Source: Xiphydria camelus (lineage: Eukaryota; Arthropoda; Insecta; Hymenoptera; Xiphydriidae). Taken from it: DNA of 64,000 nucleotides. Below the pieces are notes generated by a model. The model saw only the letters and a list, made by a program, of their open reading frames with translations, ran no database searches and was not told the origin of the DNA. This document shows positions 53,301-64,000 of this stretch, piece by piece (position 1 is the first letter of the stretch; each line of letters opens with the position of its first letter). The stretch covers positions 39,906,602 to 39,970,601 of the forward strand of contig OY783191.1 of NCBI GenBank assembly GCA_963678675.1, read 5' to 3'. A program made the position numbers and the translations under genes.

Positions 53301-55861
53301 TAATTTAACGGGAGTTCGCCGAAGAAAAAAAAAACATACCATCCGATATCGCGCCATCGTGTTGAAAGCGCGCTTGGTTAATGTTGTCGCGCGCGCGCGG
53401 AGATCAACGCGTAGCACTTTCCACGGATTCCGTTACAGGCGCCAGCTGTTTCGTCATCGCGTATCGAAATCGAAGTGGTAATAGGTCCGACGTATCTAGA
53501 CGTGGTCTCCGCGTTACGGCGATGTGAGTGCGTTCTGTTCCGAAACAGCCCGAGATGCCGGACCACCTCGAAGTGATCGATAATAATAAATTAACCCGCT
53601 GAATAGGCGCTGTCAAATTGAGTGACGAAGAAAAAAATTTTCCACTCGTGTGTTAAAAGACAAAACCAATCGCTTTCCTAAATCGCAACCGCTTAGAAAT
53701 TCGCTCCGCGACATCCCGGTATCTGTTTAACATGCGTCGAACCGTGCGCGCATCTCCGTCCAACCTTAACATTGAACGAGGCCTTCGTTCGACTTATTAT
53801 TTATTCCTAAGTATATTTGGCAACCTTCCATCGCTGGACGCGAAAGAGAGACGCCGTCTCACTATCACGGAAGGCGGCCCGGTCCCCGTAACTCCGACAG
53901 TTTTATACGCGATCCCGTGTAACGATTTCTTTCGAGTCACACATTCCTCGACGAATCTCGCGCGAGGCTCGAGCTGTGACAAATGCCGAGAGAATTTCTC
54001 CGGGGTGTGTCGCGCGTTGAATCGCCTCTACGGTCGAAATGAGAATTTCTAAAAAAAAAAGAATATTATACAAATAGAGAGAAGACCGGAGCAGAGATAA
54101 TATCGGCACGATCTAACGCAAATGACGGAGCGTTTTCGCCCGCGCGTACGAGGGACGCGAATCGAATACGCGAAGGAAGAGCAAGAGTCAAGGTCGGCGC
54201 GCGACTCCGAGAAACTTTCCTTCTTTGCGTATTCGAGCGACGACTCCCGCGAGGCGTGTACCCGTGCAGGCGTCCGTGTGTTTGTAAGGTAAATAGGTAC
54301 GCGCGGCAGTGATACTGGCGGACGATCGCATCCAACTGCGCGCGCCGAGCCCCGGGAGAAAGTGAATGCGCTTCGTATTAACAAAAGCGAAGAAGTGCAG
54401 CGCGAGTCGCCCGTGCATACGGGCGGGCCGAGTCGTCACCTCGGATCGACTTGGCCGGTGGCCGCATCGACGCACGGCGCTGCCAAATCTCCTCGTCGTC
54501 GAATGGAGAAAAATCGAGCGATCCCCGTCGCTGTTTACTCCGTCTTGCGAATAGGTACCGAGAATTCAGATCCGCGCGCGCGAGGAGCGATAAACTCCGA
54601 AATCGAAGGTGCAAGAAGTTTCTCTCGTCGTGAAGTAATGCGGCGCGCGAACGACAACTTAGTCGCGCGTCGTTTCTCTCTCTCTCTCTCTCCCCCTCTT
54701 TCTCGCGCGCGCGTGCGCGCACGAGGATGTAGGTGCAGCGCGCACGGGAGAAGAAACACCTCGGAGAAAGTAAAATTCAAATTCACTCTCTATATGGGCT
54801 TCGCGCGTTTACATGGTACAGGGACGCGCGTAAATATCCGTCGACGGGGCGTGCGGGCGCGCGCGATTGGAATTTTGACGGTACAAGTACCGCGCGAGAC
54901 TATTGTTCGGGCCCGCCTCTCTTTTCTCCGCGCGCGAAAACATCCTGATTTCCGCCCACTTGAGATTCGACGCGGCTCACCCGGTGAGTGAGTAACTCGC
55001 GCGAGAAATTCCACGGATCCGACGCGAGGCGCCGCGGTTACCACGTCCGAATAGATATATCAGCTGCCCCAGTTAAAACGGATCCGAGGCGTCGAGAGAG
55101 AAATGCTCGCGTGTGGCGCGCCGAGTGGACGTTCTTCGATCGCGTATCTCGGCTAATATTTTTTTTGTCAAAAATTGAATTAAAAAGAGGGGAACCGTCG
55201 ACTGAATCTTCTTTGGTAATCGTATAGGTACGTCGACCTCGTCGTTCGACGTTTCGTCAGGTGCGATCGCTCGAGAAATCGAAAGTTCGGATTATACGCG
55301 TGAAATCGAAGAAAACGCGTATGCGTGTGCAATCGAGTGAAATCCGTCGGATCGCGGGGGAAGGAGGAACGAGAAAAATTGACGAGGAAGACCGTCGCTC
55401 GTGAATACAGAGCGTGTCGATTCGACGAAGTCTCGATTTCGCTGCGGAAAATCAATATTTCGTCCGCACGTCTTCTCGTTTTTTACATGTACACAGTCGA
55501 GCGACCGATCACCCCACAGGAATGCGTCGCAGGGTTTTCGTAAGCACGCGAAAACACGCGCCGGGGCCATTGGGATTCAGCGGAGCGAGCTCCGGCGCGT
55601 CCTCCCGCGCAAAAGTGCAGCCAAGGTCCTCTCGGCGCATCTCGTAAACCTGTATCGCGATGTTTGCGCGCATTCGTCGCGAGCCTTCCCCGTGCTCGCG
55701 CAATTCATCGCTGTCGCGGCGAGCGAGTCGTCGAAATGACATTCCCCCCTCGTAGCATAGCTGCGTTACGGGTATATCGAGGAATGTCCTTTGCAGCTGA
55801 AGAGGGGAACGACGCGGAGCGTCCTGAATTCAAGTACGCGTCGCGATACGCTTCTAACTTA
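50342..55861. other. Non-coding stretch, no gene seen
   Basis: 5.5 kb without supported genes. Only short simple sequences: CT runs near 54674-54692 and a TACGTACACGTACGTG patch near 53123. Confidence 0.45.
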
Positions 55862-56150
55862 TAAAAAATGTTATTTGATCGATCTAATTTTCGACCACTC
55901 TGTTCGCGCCGTATTTTTTCGTGCCGATTACGAAAATAATTGTGGATTTATTGATAAAATTCTGAAGAAACCCCGAAATATCGACGATTTCTCATGAAAT
56001 AACAATTTTTCTACACATCTGATCGCCGATATCTCATATTTCCTTCGAGATATCGACTCAACAATTGTGCTTTTCATAGTCAGCGTGAAAAAAAAAATAC
56101 ATGAGATGGAGTGGTCGAGCGATCGATTTCAGAGAGATCTCGATTTTCGC
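55862..56150. repeat. Dispersed palindromic family, copy 4 (diverged)
   Basis: Retains GTGCCGATTACGAAAA, CGATTTCTCATG, TGATCGCCGATATCTCATA, TTTCCTTCGAGATATCGACTC, GTCAGCGTGAAAAAAAAAAT and ACATGAGATGGAGTGGTCGA. The most diverged of the four. Confidence 0.7.
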
Positions 56151-57239
56151 GAAAAAATTGAAGAGATCAAGGTATTCCTTCCCGCGATAATCAGCCCCCC
56201 AGATCTGATCTTAAAATTGTCAAACGAGAAAATAACGGCGTCCCCAACCGCGAGAACGAGAGAATTAGCATCCGAAATCTACATACCGACCCGCGCTCAA
56301 GCCGCCGCGAAAGTCCCGAGAGTCGATTGCTCGCGCGATACGAAGGAACGACGAGGCGAGCCGCCTTCTGGCTAAAATTACGCCTCGATCCACGAGAAAA
56401 ACGTCGGTACCGATGCGAGAAAAAATTCAACGATATATAATCCCCAATTACAGAAAATCGCCGAGAAAACGTCTCTTCGACCGCTTCTTGTCGAGCGAGG
56501 TCGGATGCTTTTTACTCGCACCATACAAAGCGCCGCCGGCCGAACAAAAAGGCGAATCGAGATGGACGCGGAGCGAGCGAAAGGTTGAAACGATTCGAGC
56601 GCCGGGAAGAACGCGGGCGAGTATCGCCTCGCGCGCAAGGACACGCCGGCCGTCCGAAGGATGGGACCTTTCGCGCGACGAAGGAGGGCCAAATCGCGTC
56701 GCGCGCTCGCGAGAACCAGAAGACCATTCGTCGGCGCGAGCCGCCGCCGTCGAAGTCACCGAGCAAACGGAAGAGCCCGGGCGGGGAAGAGGAAAAAGAC
56801 CTATCTCGCGCCGCGCGCCGTTAAAGTCACCGCGAAGCGCGTCGAATCGCTTTGATCGTCCGATTCGTGCGCCGACGTCCGTGGCGTAACCTCGTCCGCG
56901 CCGGTGGCAATGGCCGAGACTATTTCGATTAATTTCGGTGGGTACTTTTACCGTGAAAAAAAAAAAAAGAGGTCTCGTCGCGAGATCAACGCACAGAGGC
57001 GCCCCATTATAAGCTGGAGCGCGGACGTTCCATTAGCTCCCGCCGCCGTCGCGGATGCGCGATCGAGATCATTCGAGGAGTGGTCCCCGTGCCCGAATAA
57101 TGCGCGCGCGCATCTCGAAGCGCGTCGCGCGCTCAAACCGCATCCGGGATCCACACAGGGTAGCCGCGTGTCGTGCGTTCGTCCCGCGCGAGACCCGGTG
57201 TGCCGTACGTTCGTAGCTGCATTCCGAGAACGATAGATA
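56151..57239. other. Non-coding stretch, no gene seen
   Basis: GC-rich, multi-frame ORFs on both strands; no splice or promoter context. Confidence 0.4.
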
Positions 57240-57823
57240 TAGTAAGGAATCCCTCATAAGAAAAAAAAATTGATTACCACTCCTTTGAAACTTTATGAGC
57301 AGCTTCATTTCGCCGAGTCTGCCATCTGTTTTATCCGGGAAAAGTCTGGTTTCCGCCGGGGTTTCGAGATATTAATAAATAATCATGTACAATTTAAGAA
57401 TTTTGTTTATTGATGACCAACAAGCTGATTCTATGCCCGAAGTAAGATGAATATTTATGAAATCAAACGGTAACATTGTCCGACAAGTTTTCTGCCATGT
57501 ATGTCCAGTTCGACACTCTGAACATGTGAAATTGATAAAATTTGTTAACTAATTACCAACGAGCTGATTTTTTCGCCAAGGATAGATAATTATTTATAAA
57601 ATTTGATGGTAACATTGTCCGACGAGTTTTCTGTCGGGTATGTCCAGTCCGACAAAATTCATAATTTTGACATGTTTGTTAATTAGTATCTCGAAACCCC
57701 GGCGGAAACCAGACTTTTCGCAAATAAAAGAGCTGGCAGACTCGGCAAAATGAAGCTACTCACAAAGAGTTTCAGAGAAGTGGTAATCATTTTTTTTTTC
57801 TTATGAGGGATCTCCCTTACTAA
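57240..57823. mobile_element. Foldback MITE with arms of about 140 bp and internal tandem repeats
   Basis: Arms run from AGTAAGG / CCCTCATAAGAAAAAAAA through CTGGTTTCCGCCGGGGTTTC to GAGATA and are mirrored at the right end. The centre holds a direct repeat of about 110 bp, period about 136 (from 57416 and 57552), containing GGTAACATTGTCCGAC and GTTTTCTG. No coding. Confidence 0.8.
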
Positions 57824-57862
57824 TACATACCTACGGATCGTATACGCGAGAAAGGGATTATA

Positions 57863-58039
57863 CAGTGGTCCCTCTATAACTCGCGCGTTTCGGGGCTGTA
57901 GATTCGCGGAATGCTGAGTTAGAGAAGCGTTGCTTCAGCCCCCACTCACCTCAATAAAGGAGTGGCGAAAGAAAGAGACAGCGCGATTTTTAGACCAGAG
58001 AACACATGATAAGTTGCGCGAGTAATAGAGGGACCACTC
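57863..58039. mobile_element. 177-bp mariner/pogo-type MITE
   Basis: Ends CAGTGGTCCCTCTATAACTC (left) and GAGTGGTCCCTCTATTACTC (right, complement), TA at 57861-57862 and 58040-58041. CAGTGGTCCCTC-type termini are common in pogo-like elements. Confidence 0.8.
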
Positions 58040-58041
58040 TA

Positions 58042-58606
58042 TCGCGTCGGGCGGGGTCACGCGAAGCGAAGTTCTCCCGCGTCGCGGCGCGGTAGAGAGA
58101 AGCAGTACCTACACCGGACAACGGTAATTCCATCCGCGGAAGAAGACGACGAGACCGCTGCAGCGGCGACGCGTCGGTCAATGACCATCCGCATTTAGTC
58201 GCGTCGACTACGGCGGGCGCATGAAAGGTCGGCGGCGCAGCGGATATAGTGCGCGAGCCCCGCGCCGAATAATAATCGATTCGCGTGAATTCACCGCGTG
58301 TCGATTTGTCGCAGTCGGTGGGCGTGCCAGCGTCGCGTCACGCAGCGTCTCGGCGACGCTGCCTCGCGAGAACGGCGCACGTGCGCACAGGCGCGCGTAC
58401 GCTGCAGGTACGCCTGCGTATCGTTACGTCACCCGGGGGGATGACGCGAGACTTTGCCCGCTTCCCGATTCGGAAGGCTGATACACCACAGCGCCAGACT
58501 CGCGTTTCTCGCGTAACTATGCGGCGTAGGGAGAAAGCTAGGCGTGAGTGGAACCACCCCCGTCGTGTGGAGCACCTGTCTCGAAAAGAGCTGCATCGCG
58601 CGCCGA
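58042..58606. other. Non-coding stretch, no gene seen
   Basis: GC-rich gap between two elements; nothing supported. Confidence 0.4.
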
Positions 58607-58610
58607 TTAA

Positions 58611-59057
58611 CCCCTTCGAGCTTTTGCCCGAGTCACGCTCGGGCATCGAATAATTCACGTGGATTCCAGCTATCAGCCCCGAATTGTATAATGTATGTCA
58701 CTGGTTTTTTTTTTGTTAACATGTTTCTTTACAATATTATGTAGGAATATTAGATATATAGGTAAAACACACATATTTTATTATATGCTCAAAATCGAAA
58801 TAAATTGTTTTGCATTTTTTTCTCTTCATTTTCGAAGTTCTACGCCACTGGCAATCAAAATTTAAAAAATGCTAATGAAAAATATGTCACAACATTTTGT
58901 TATGATTGAGAATATTCGATTTTTGTCATCAGAATGGCAAAAAATATTGATTTTTTCCCCAATTTTTGACCTTCCACGCCACTGGAAATAAAGATTTGGA
59001 AAAAATGTTGATTTTTTTTTACCCAAATCCTCAAATTAAATATGTGCGTTAAGGGGT
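58611..59057. mobile_element. 447-bp piggyBac-like MITE
   Basis: TTAA at 58607-58610 and 59058-59061; ends CCCCTTCGAGC (left) and ACCCCTTAACGC (right, complement). A GCCCGAG/CTCGGGC hairpin follows the left end. The interior is AT-rich with a repeated CTACGCCACTGGCAAT / CCACGCCACTGGAAAT motif (58839 and 58974). Confidence 0.7.
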
Positions 59058-59061
59058 TTAA

Positions 59062-60744
59062 TGATGTACCTATCTCGCTTGTCTATGGCGGATGAGCTGG
59101 ACTGTACGCACGGCGGTCGGATGAATTAACTGCTTCTATGAGCGATACTTCTGTCTGTGGGAGATAAAATTGATATGCGCGCGTAGGTACATATAAAAAC
59201 GTTCTCCGTACGTCGAGAGACGATCCCCGGAAAGCATCCTGCGAATTTCAACCGAACTTTTATCGACGATGAGGTCATCGCCGTAGAGCTATTTATGTTT
59301 TTCCCGCTCGTTAATGAGATTCCTGGAAATTGCGAATTCAGCGACGCGATATATGTATATATACCTGCGTATATTCCCGACGAGACGAAAAACAAGTTAG
59401 AGGAAAATGGTGAGAAAAGAAAACGAAAACGAGCGTCCGAACGACTCGCCGTGAACCGGGCGCGAAGACCTCGCGACCCCTCGAAGGTGCGACGGGAGCC
59501 TACGCCCGCGGTCGAACGGGCGAAACAGGTCTCGCGACTTCCGAAAATAGAACCGACCGCGATCTCCCCCACTCGCTTATGGTTAACCGACGCGCTCGCG
59601 GATATCGCGCAGCGGATAACGGGTGGTCGAAGAGAAGAGTCTCCCTGAGAAGAAACGTTCCGATCGACGCTCGAAGCCCATAGATAATCGCGGTTAAGAA
59701 TTGAGAAGTTACTCAATCCTTTCACGGCGCTTTAAAGAGCATGTAAAACCCGAAGAGCGACCAACAACCGCGCCTTTCTTCGAAACGATCATCCGTACAC
59801 GAATAGTACACGAATAACGACCGAGTCGCTCGAGGTCGATCGGTTCCGCGAAACGATTCGGGATTCTTTCCTCCCCTCCCCCTCGTAAGGTTTTACAAGA
59901 GTTCCGAGTAATCCTGCCCCGGTTTACCCGATTAATCGAACGCGGCCGCGACGGCGCGCGCGTTGTTCCCTCGCGCAACGCGCCGAGGCGAGCGTCTCCC
60001 GCGGGTTCGAAACCAGTCGCACGCTCCGAATAGACGCGGATCGCCGGTATCGGTTTCTCCGGGCCTTGACACTCGAAGGACTTCGCTACAAGGTGCGTCG
60101 CGCGCGCGGTCGATTTTTATTCCGGCGATCGCGTTTCATTCTCGGCGGAAATTCGAAGGCTCGTCGCGCGCGAATAAAGATTCCGCGAAAGATGAAAAAA
60201 TCGATCACAGCCGGCGTAAGTATCGTAAACGATGGCGAGACGCGCGAGAGAGATATACGTTTCCGGGGTGGAGCGAGATTGCAGCGCCGACGCGTGAAAA
60301 CCTCGAAACGCCTCGACGCCGCGGGGGACGAGTATCGCGCGATTGCGCTGAAAAGGTTTCCGATTGAAAATCAAGACCGTCCGCGCATCGTTCGATCCTT
60401 TCGTCGTCGCGTTGCATGATGTAACTGTATACGCAGCTCGCTCGGGTATAATTAATTCCATCGTCGATCGATCAATTTCTTCGCTGGAATTCAGTACTCG
60501 GCGTCGTTCCGGCATTCCTCTCTACCTATACCTGCGTACATATCTGCATCCACTTTCCTCGATCGGTACATACGATAACGCTACACGAGGAAGGACGTTC
60601 CCTTTCCCACTGTCTCCCGAGATATCCCAATTCCCCTTTCCACGCGAGGTCGCGGTGGCACGCTATAATTATTGCCCGTACCACTGACGGACGAATCTCG
60701 TCGTCCCACCCACCACGGAAAAGTCCAGCATCCCTCTCCCTTTC

Positions 60745-60778
<34 letters not shown>

Positions 60779-61255
60779 AAACATTCGATTTCGACCTCGC
60801 GCAACTCTCGGCAGGCGTCGACTCACTCCCGACCATCCACCGACCGATTCCCCTGGACCCCGAAGAGAACCTCACCCCCCAAGGTCGCGCTGGACCACGC
60901 GCAAAAAACGAGATCCCTCGCGAGAGACGCGAACCGAAGACTCGCGCTGCCCGCAAACTTTGACGACTCGCGGTCGATACGGCATCGTCGGACGGCCGCG
61001 TCGATAATCGACCAGAGGGGGAGAAGCTATGGTATATCCTTTCGCGCGCGCAGGATCCGCACGGAAGCGCCTATTACCGACCGCGGCGGAGGCTGCTCGG
61101 CGATATCAACAACCCGCGTTCGGACACGTAGGGTGCCTTCCGGCTAACTCGACGACACGGGCGTCCGGAGCAAGTGCGATCGCGGTATCGCGCGCGGTGG
61201 TGTCCGGCGTTGCAGGCTGGTGGGGTGTCTACCGGTGGGCCCGTGGTGGGTGGCG
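59062..61255. other. 5' flank of the second secreted-type gene, no gene seen
   Basis: Contains a (CT)n run at 60749-60776. The frame MKKSITAG before a good GTAAGT at about 60192-60216 was considered, but there is no promoter and no convincing signal sequence. Confidence 0.4.
60749..60776. repeat. (CT)n microsatellite
   Basis: Uninterrupted CT run ending TTTC. Confidence 0.9.
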
Positions 61256-61263
61256 TATAAGTA
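61256..61263 (+). promoter_or_regulatory. TATA box of the right-edge gene
   Basis: GCGTATAAGTAGAGG is a near-consensus TATA box. An initiator-like CTCAT lies about 31 bp downstream (A at 61289). This gives a 5' UTR of about 360 nt before the ATG at 61648. Confidence 0.65.
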
Positions 61264-61473
61264 GAGGCCTGCATTCGCCGCCGTTCTCATACCCTCACCA
61301 CGTCCTTCGACTCTACCTCTTACTTTTACTTTTTTATCGAAGCGCGCGACCACTTTTCGCCCACCCAGTACACGGTCGAGACGCGGCACGCAGGACGCGG
61401 TAGGGCTGACGAGAGACGCACCGAGTGACAGCGGTACCCAGCGACGAGACGCGAGAGCACCGCGGCGGCAGCG

Positions 61474-61494
61474 ATGAACCACCTGGACCAGTGA
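61474..61494 (+). promoter_or_regulatory. Upstream ORF (MNHLDQ-stop) in the 5' UTR
   Basis: ATG at 61474 with G at -3 codes six residues and stops at TGA (61492-61494), about 150 nt before the main start. If the TSS is near 61289 it would be translated first and may lower initiation at the main ATG. Confidence 0.4.
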
Positions 61495-61647
61495 CCGGAG
61501 CGATTAACAGTGACGTTTCTCGAGTTGCCGAGTTACGCACCGAGGAGGTGTCCGTGTCCGCGTTCGGGATCGGGACCGCGTCTTTCGATCGGTCGTTCGC
61601 GTTCGCTCGGTTCCGGATCGGGAGAGCTAAGTGTGCAGTGCAGAGAT

Positions 61648-61670
61648 ATGTGGCTGAAAAGCGCGCTCCT
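61648..61670 (+). CDS. First coding exon of a secreted-protein gene running off the right edge
   Basis: ATG TGG CTG AAA AGC GCG CTC CT is followed by a perfect GTGAGT donor, giving MWLKSAL plus two bases (Leu if the next base is any). The K-then-hydrophobic start looks like a signal-peptide n-region and the beginning of its core. The exon ends in phase 2 within the signal peptide, exactly as in the gene at 37286, and sits about 360 nt after a good TATA box. Short signal-interrupting first exons are typical of insect cuticular and other secreted proteins. The rest of the gene must lie more than 2.3 kb to the right. Its product cannot be named from this exon. Confidence 0.6.
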
Positions 61671-62556
61671 GTGAGTACCAATCGTCGAGAGCCTTGCACG
61701 GCGCGAGATTCGCTCTTCGGATCTCCCTTTCTAGGATATAGGATTTACCCTCGCGCGTTGCAGGGACGGAGGATTCACTCGCGATCGCTATTCGCTACGC
61801 GTATCAGGGATGCGCGATATACTCTTTCTCAACGATCCGCGAGGTCAACGCAACCGGATCGCGTCGCTGTCGTTGTCGCGCGTCTCGACTTTCCGAACGG
61901 GTGCGCGTCGGGGAAAGGGACACACTGTCCACCCGTCGCGAGGTTGTTAACTCGACGCGAGTAGCGCGACTCGAGTGTCCGACCGCAGCGCGGCTCATGT
62001 TGCATTTCCTCGAATCGACGCACCTATATCCGCGCGAGTCGAAGGATCGAAAAGTCGGGAGATGCCCCCGAATTGGACGATAGACGTCAAATTTTTTTAG
62101 ACGCGATAGAAAGTCGCTGTGACCCGCTTTCCGCGGAAATCGTTAAATCGATAATAATCGATACGAACGTCCCGAAGAAACTTTAACACCGCCGTTCGCG
62201 GAACTACACCGAGGGGATGGCGGATGAGATCGAGAACCGAGCGTTTCCCCCGCCCGTGAAACCCGCTCCCCTCTGATAATGATCGCAGCGACAGTCTCTG
62301 GCGAAACGCGGCGAGCGCGCGCAAAAAATTCACCGGCACTCCTTTCGCGGTGGACACCGCGCGTGGCCTGCACGAAAGTCCCCTGCGGGACACGCGCGCG
62401 ACCATGTAGATCTCTCCGCGCGTGTGTATCGCGAAACCTTGCGTTCGAATTGAATTCCTGCCCGCGGGAGTAAATCAAAATGGCGGATCACTGGCGTGTG
62501 TCACGTCAGTCGATCCCGCGATCCATATCTCGCGCCTCACCGCGGAAACCGCGCGT

Positions 62557-62595
<39 letters not shown>

Positions 62596-64000
62596 CCCCT
62601 TTCTATAATCCCCTCCTTCGGCGAATTTCGGGTGCACGCGCGGAAGATGTCGACGGCTTTGTTTCCATCGCGAGACGGCGTCCGCGCGAAAAAGGCGCCG
62701 CCGATTTTTTTCGGCCGGCACGGAAAAGGTGAGAGGGCGATACAACGTGGCAACGCTACTTTCCTGCTCGCATAAATCCGGCCACGTTGGACGGCTGTCA
62801 GTCGTGTCGCGTCCAAGGTCAGTTAAATGCCGACCCGCGCGAGACGATTTCTAAAGCGGGCCTCTCACTCGCTTCTCCCCGCGATCACCCGTGTAACCAC
62901 GCTCAGCGCGCGCGCGCGCGATCAGTCGATCGCCCAGATGCAGCGCTCACAGTTTCCGCCGTCGCTTTCGTCGCCCGTCAGCGATCGTCCCGGCAGTTTC
63001 CCGCGGGCGCGCGCAGGACCGCGGTAGAGAGCGGTGCGAAAGGCGAATTCATCCGGCTTTTTGTCGCCACCCTCCCGCAATCGAACTGGCGCCGCGCGCA
63101 CAGCTGTATTAACCCGAAGCCGCCGATCGACCATCGGCGACTCGACGCCGATATTTTCTTCCGTCCCGAACGTCGTCGCTGGCGGCTGATTACGGCTGAT
63201 TACGAAATAAAAGAACCGCGGCGCGGTGGAGCGTACCTACGCGGCGCGCTTCGGCCGTTACGCGAGCTGAAAATCTCGCGATCGATTTTTCTCCTCGCCG
63301 CGCCACCCGTCCGTTTTTCTCACGTGCGACGAGGATCGCCGCGCGACGAGCCTCGCCTCTCGCCACCGAAATCACGCGCGGGATGAAAACGCGATCGCGC
63401 TATAGCAAACGGCGAATAGCTCTCCGCGTCGCTATTGGCGCTTTGGCTTTCGCAACGAGTAGGTGCACGCATACGCGCGCGGCTCTGACATTCGGGCTTC
63501 ACGAAAGTGTCGCCGCGGGCGAACACGGTCCGCGTCCATCCCCTACTCGCGCACCTCCGCGTCAGCTGGTTTCTCCATCCCGCGAACGCCACCGGGTATA
63601 CGAAATTTCCGACGAGTCTCGCGTTGCGCTCGGGGCGCGTACCAACGCCATAATATATGACGGAGAGGCCCCGATCGATCGTGTACCGGCCTCACGGTCA
63701 CGAATGCCGTTCGTGGACGAATTTCTACATCGATTTGTAATCGCGGATCCAGTTTATAATTAATGAAGAGTGGATTTGAATAAAGGGGCTGAGTACCAAA
63801 ATATTCGTTTGCAACTTAGCCCCTTCTAGAGGACACGAGGGGCATGCTGTTTAACCCCTTTTTAAGGAAAAAATAAATAAAATTTCCTGTTTTTGGTACT
63901 TGGAAAAATACTTTTTATCGACCATATTATTATTATTATTGGCGTATACGACCCTTTGGCATAAGAGACGCGATATATCTCCATTGGTACGTTGCCCCTT
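61671..64000 (+). other. Presumed intron 1 of the right-edge gene, no exon seen
   Basis: From donor GTGAGT to the window end no acceptor plus hydrophobic continuation was found. It contains (GA)n at 62559-62594, a CG run at 62906-62920 and, at the end, a possible piggyBac-like left end (TTAACCCC at 63851) and an AAGGGGCT/AGCCCCTT hairpin (63783-63825). Confidence 0.45.
62559..62594. repeat. (GA)n microsatellite
   Basis: GA run with one AA interruption. Confidence 0.9.

Noticed and set aside
60192..60216. ATG-AAA-AAA... (MKKSITAG) followed by a good GTAAGT donor, a possible third short first exon
   Set aside because: No TATA box at the right distance, and the residues do not begin a hydrophobic signal core.
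1..64000. tRNA, rRNA, CRISPR arrays, bacterial promoters or phage genes
   Set aside because: I looked for T-loop-like GGTTCGANNCC strings and regular spacer arrays and found none with supporting structure. The window is eukaryotic.

Overview
This is a eukaryotic, non-coding-rich window, most probably from a hymenopteran insect such as an ant. The evidence is split genes with GT-AG introns, short signal-peptide exons behind TATA boxes, an unusual abundance of CpG with several 15-16 bp pure CG runs, many CT/GA microsatellites, a (CCTAA)n tract (the complement of the insect telomere unit TTAGG), and a dense population of small TA- or TTAA-flanked inverted-repeat transposons. There are no operons, ribosome binding sites, CRISPR arrays or tRNAs that I can support.

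Layout. (1) 1-5133, minus strand: one uninterrupted 1711-codon reading frame, open at the left edge. It is the N-terminal part of a very large, low-complexity Ser/Pro/Arg-rich protein with recurring Ile/Leu-Tyr motifs and an SH3-ligand motif, probably a cytoskeletal or signalling scaffold; I do not recognise the family. (2) 5.1-37 kb: no confident gene. It holds a chain of MITE-like elements (6.5, 7.4, 9.2, 11.0, 18.0-18.7, 19.6, 20.9, 23.9, 30.8 and 32.8 kb), one doubtful small reading frame (32.2 kb) and two minus-strand retroposon 3' ends (35.0-35.8 kb). (3) 37.06-45.66 kb, plus strand: a complete five-exon gene with TATA box, start, four introns, stop and polyadenylation signal. It encodes a 215-residue secreted, highly charged low-complexity protein. 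Its first intron is 6.4 kb and carries TE insertions, including a composite with telomere-type repeats and a nested hairpin MITE; introns 1 and 4 carry sister copies of one MITE. (4) 45.7-61.2 kb: more repeats, namely a four-copy palindromic family, a composite CACTGAAAA element, a third retroposon 3' end, and elements at 57.2-59.1 kb. (5) 61.25-64.0 kb, plus strand: a TATA promoter and a 23-nt first coding exon (MWLKSALL-) of a second secreted-protein gene that runs off the right edge.

The two plus-strand genes share one architecture: a TATA box, a 5' UTR, and a first coding exon of 6-7 codons ending in phase 2 inside the signal peptide, then a long intron. That layout is familiar from insect cuticle and extracellular-matrix genes. 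The two genes may belong to an epidermal or secretory cluster, but this is inference. No dedicated multi-gene system was found. The most distinctive features are the giant Tyr-motif exon, the back-to-back piggyBac-like MITEs sharing a TTAA, and the paired MITEs inside one gene.
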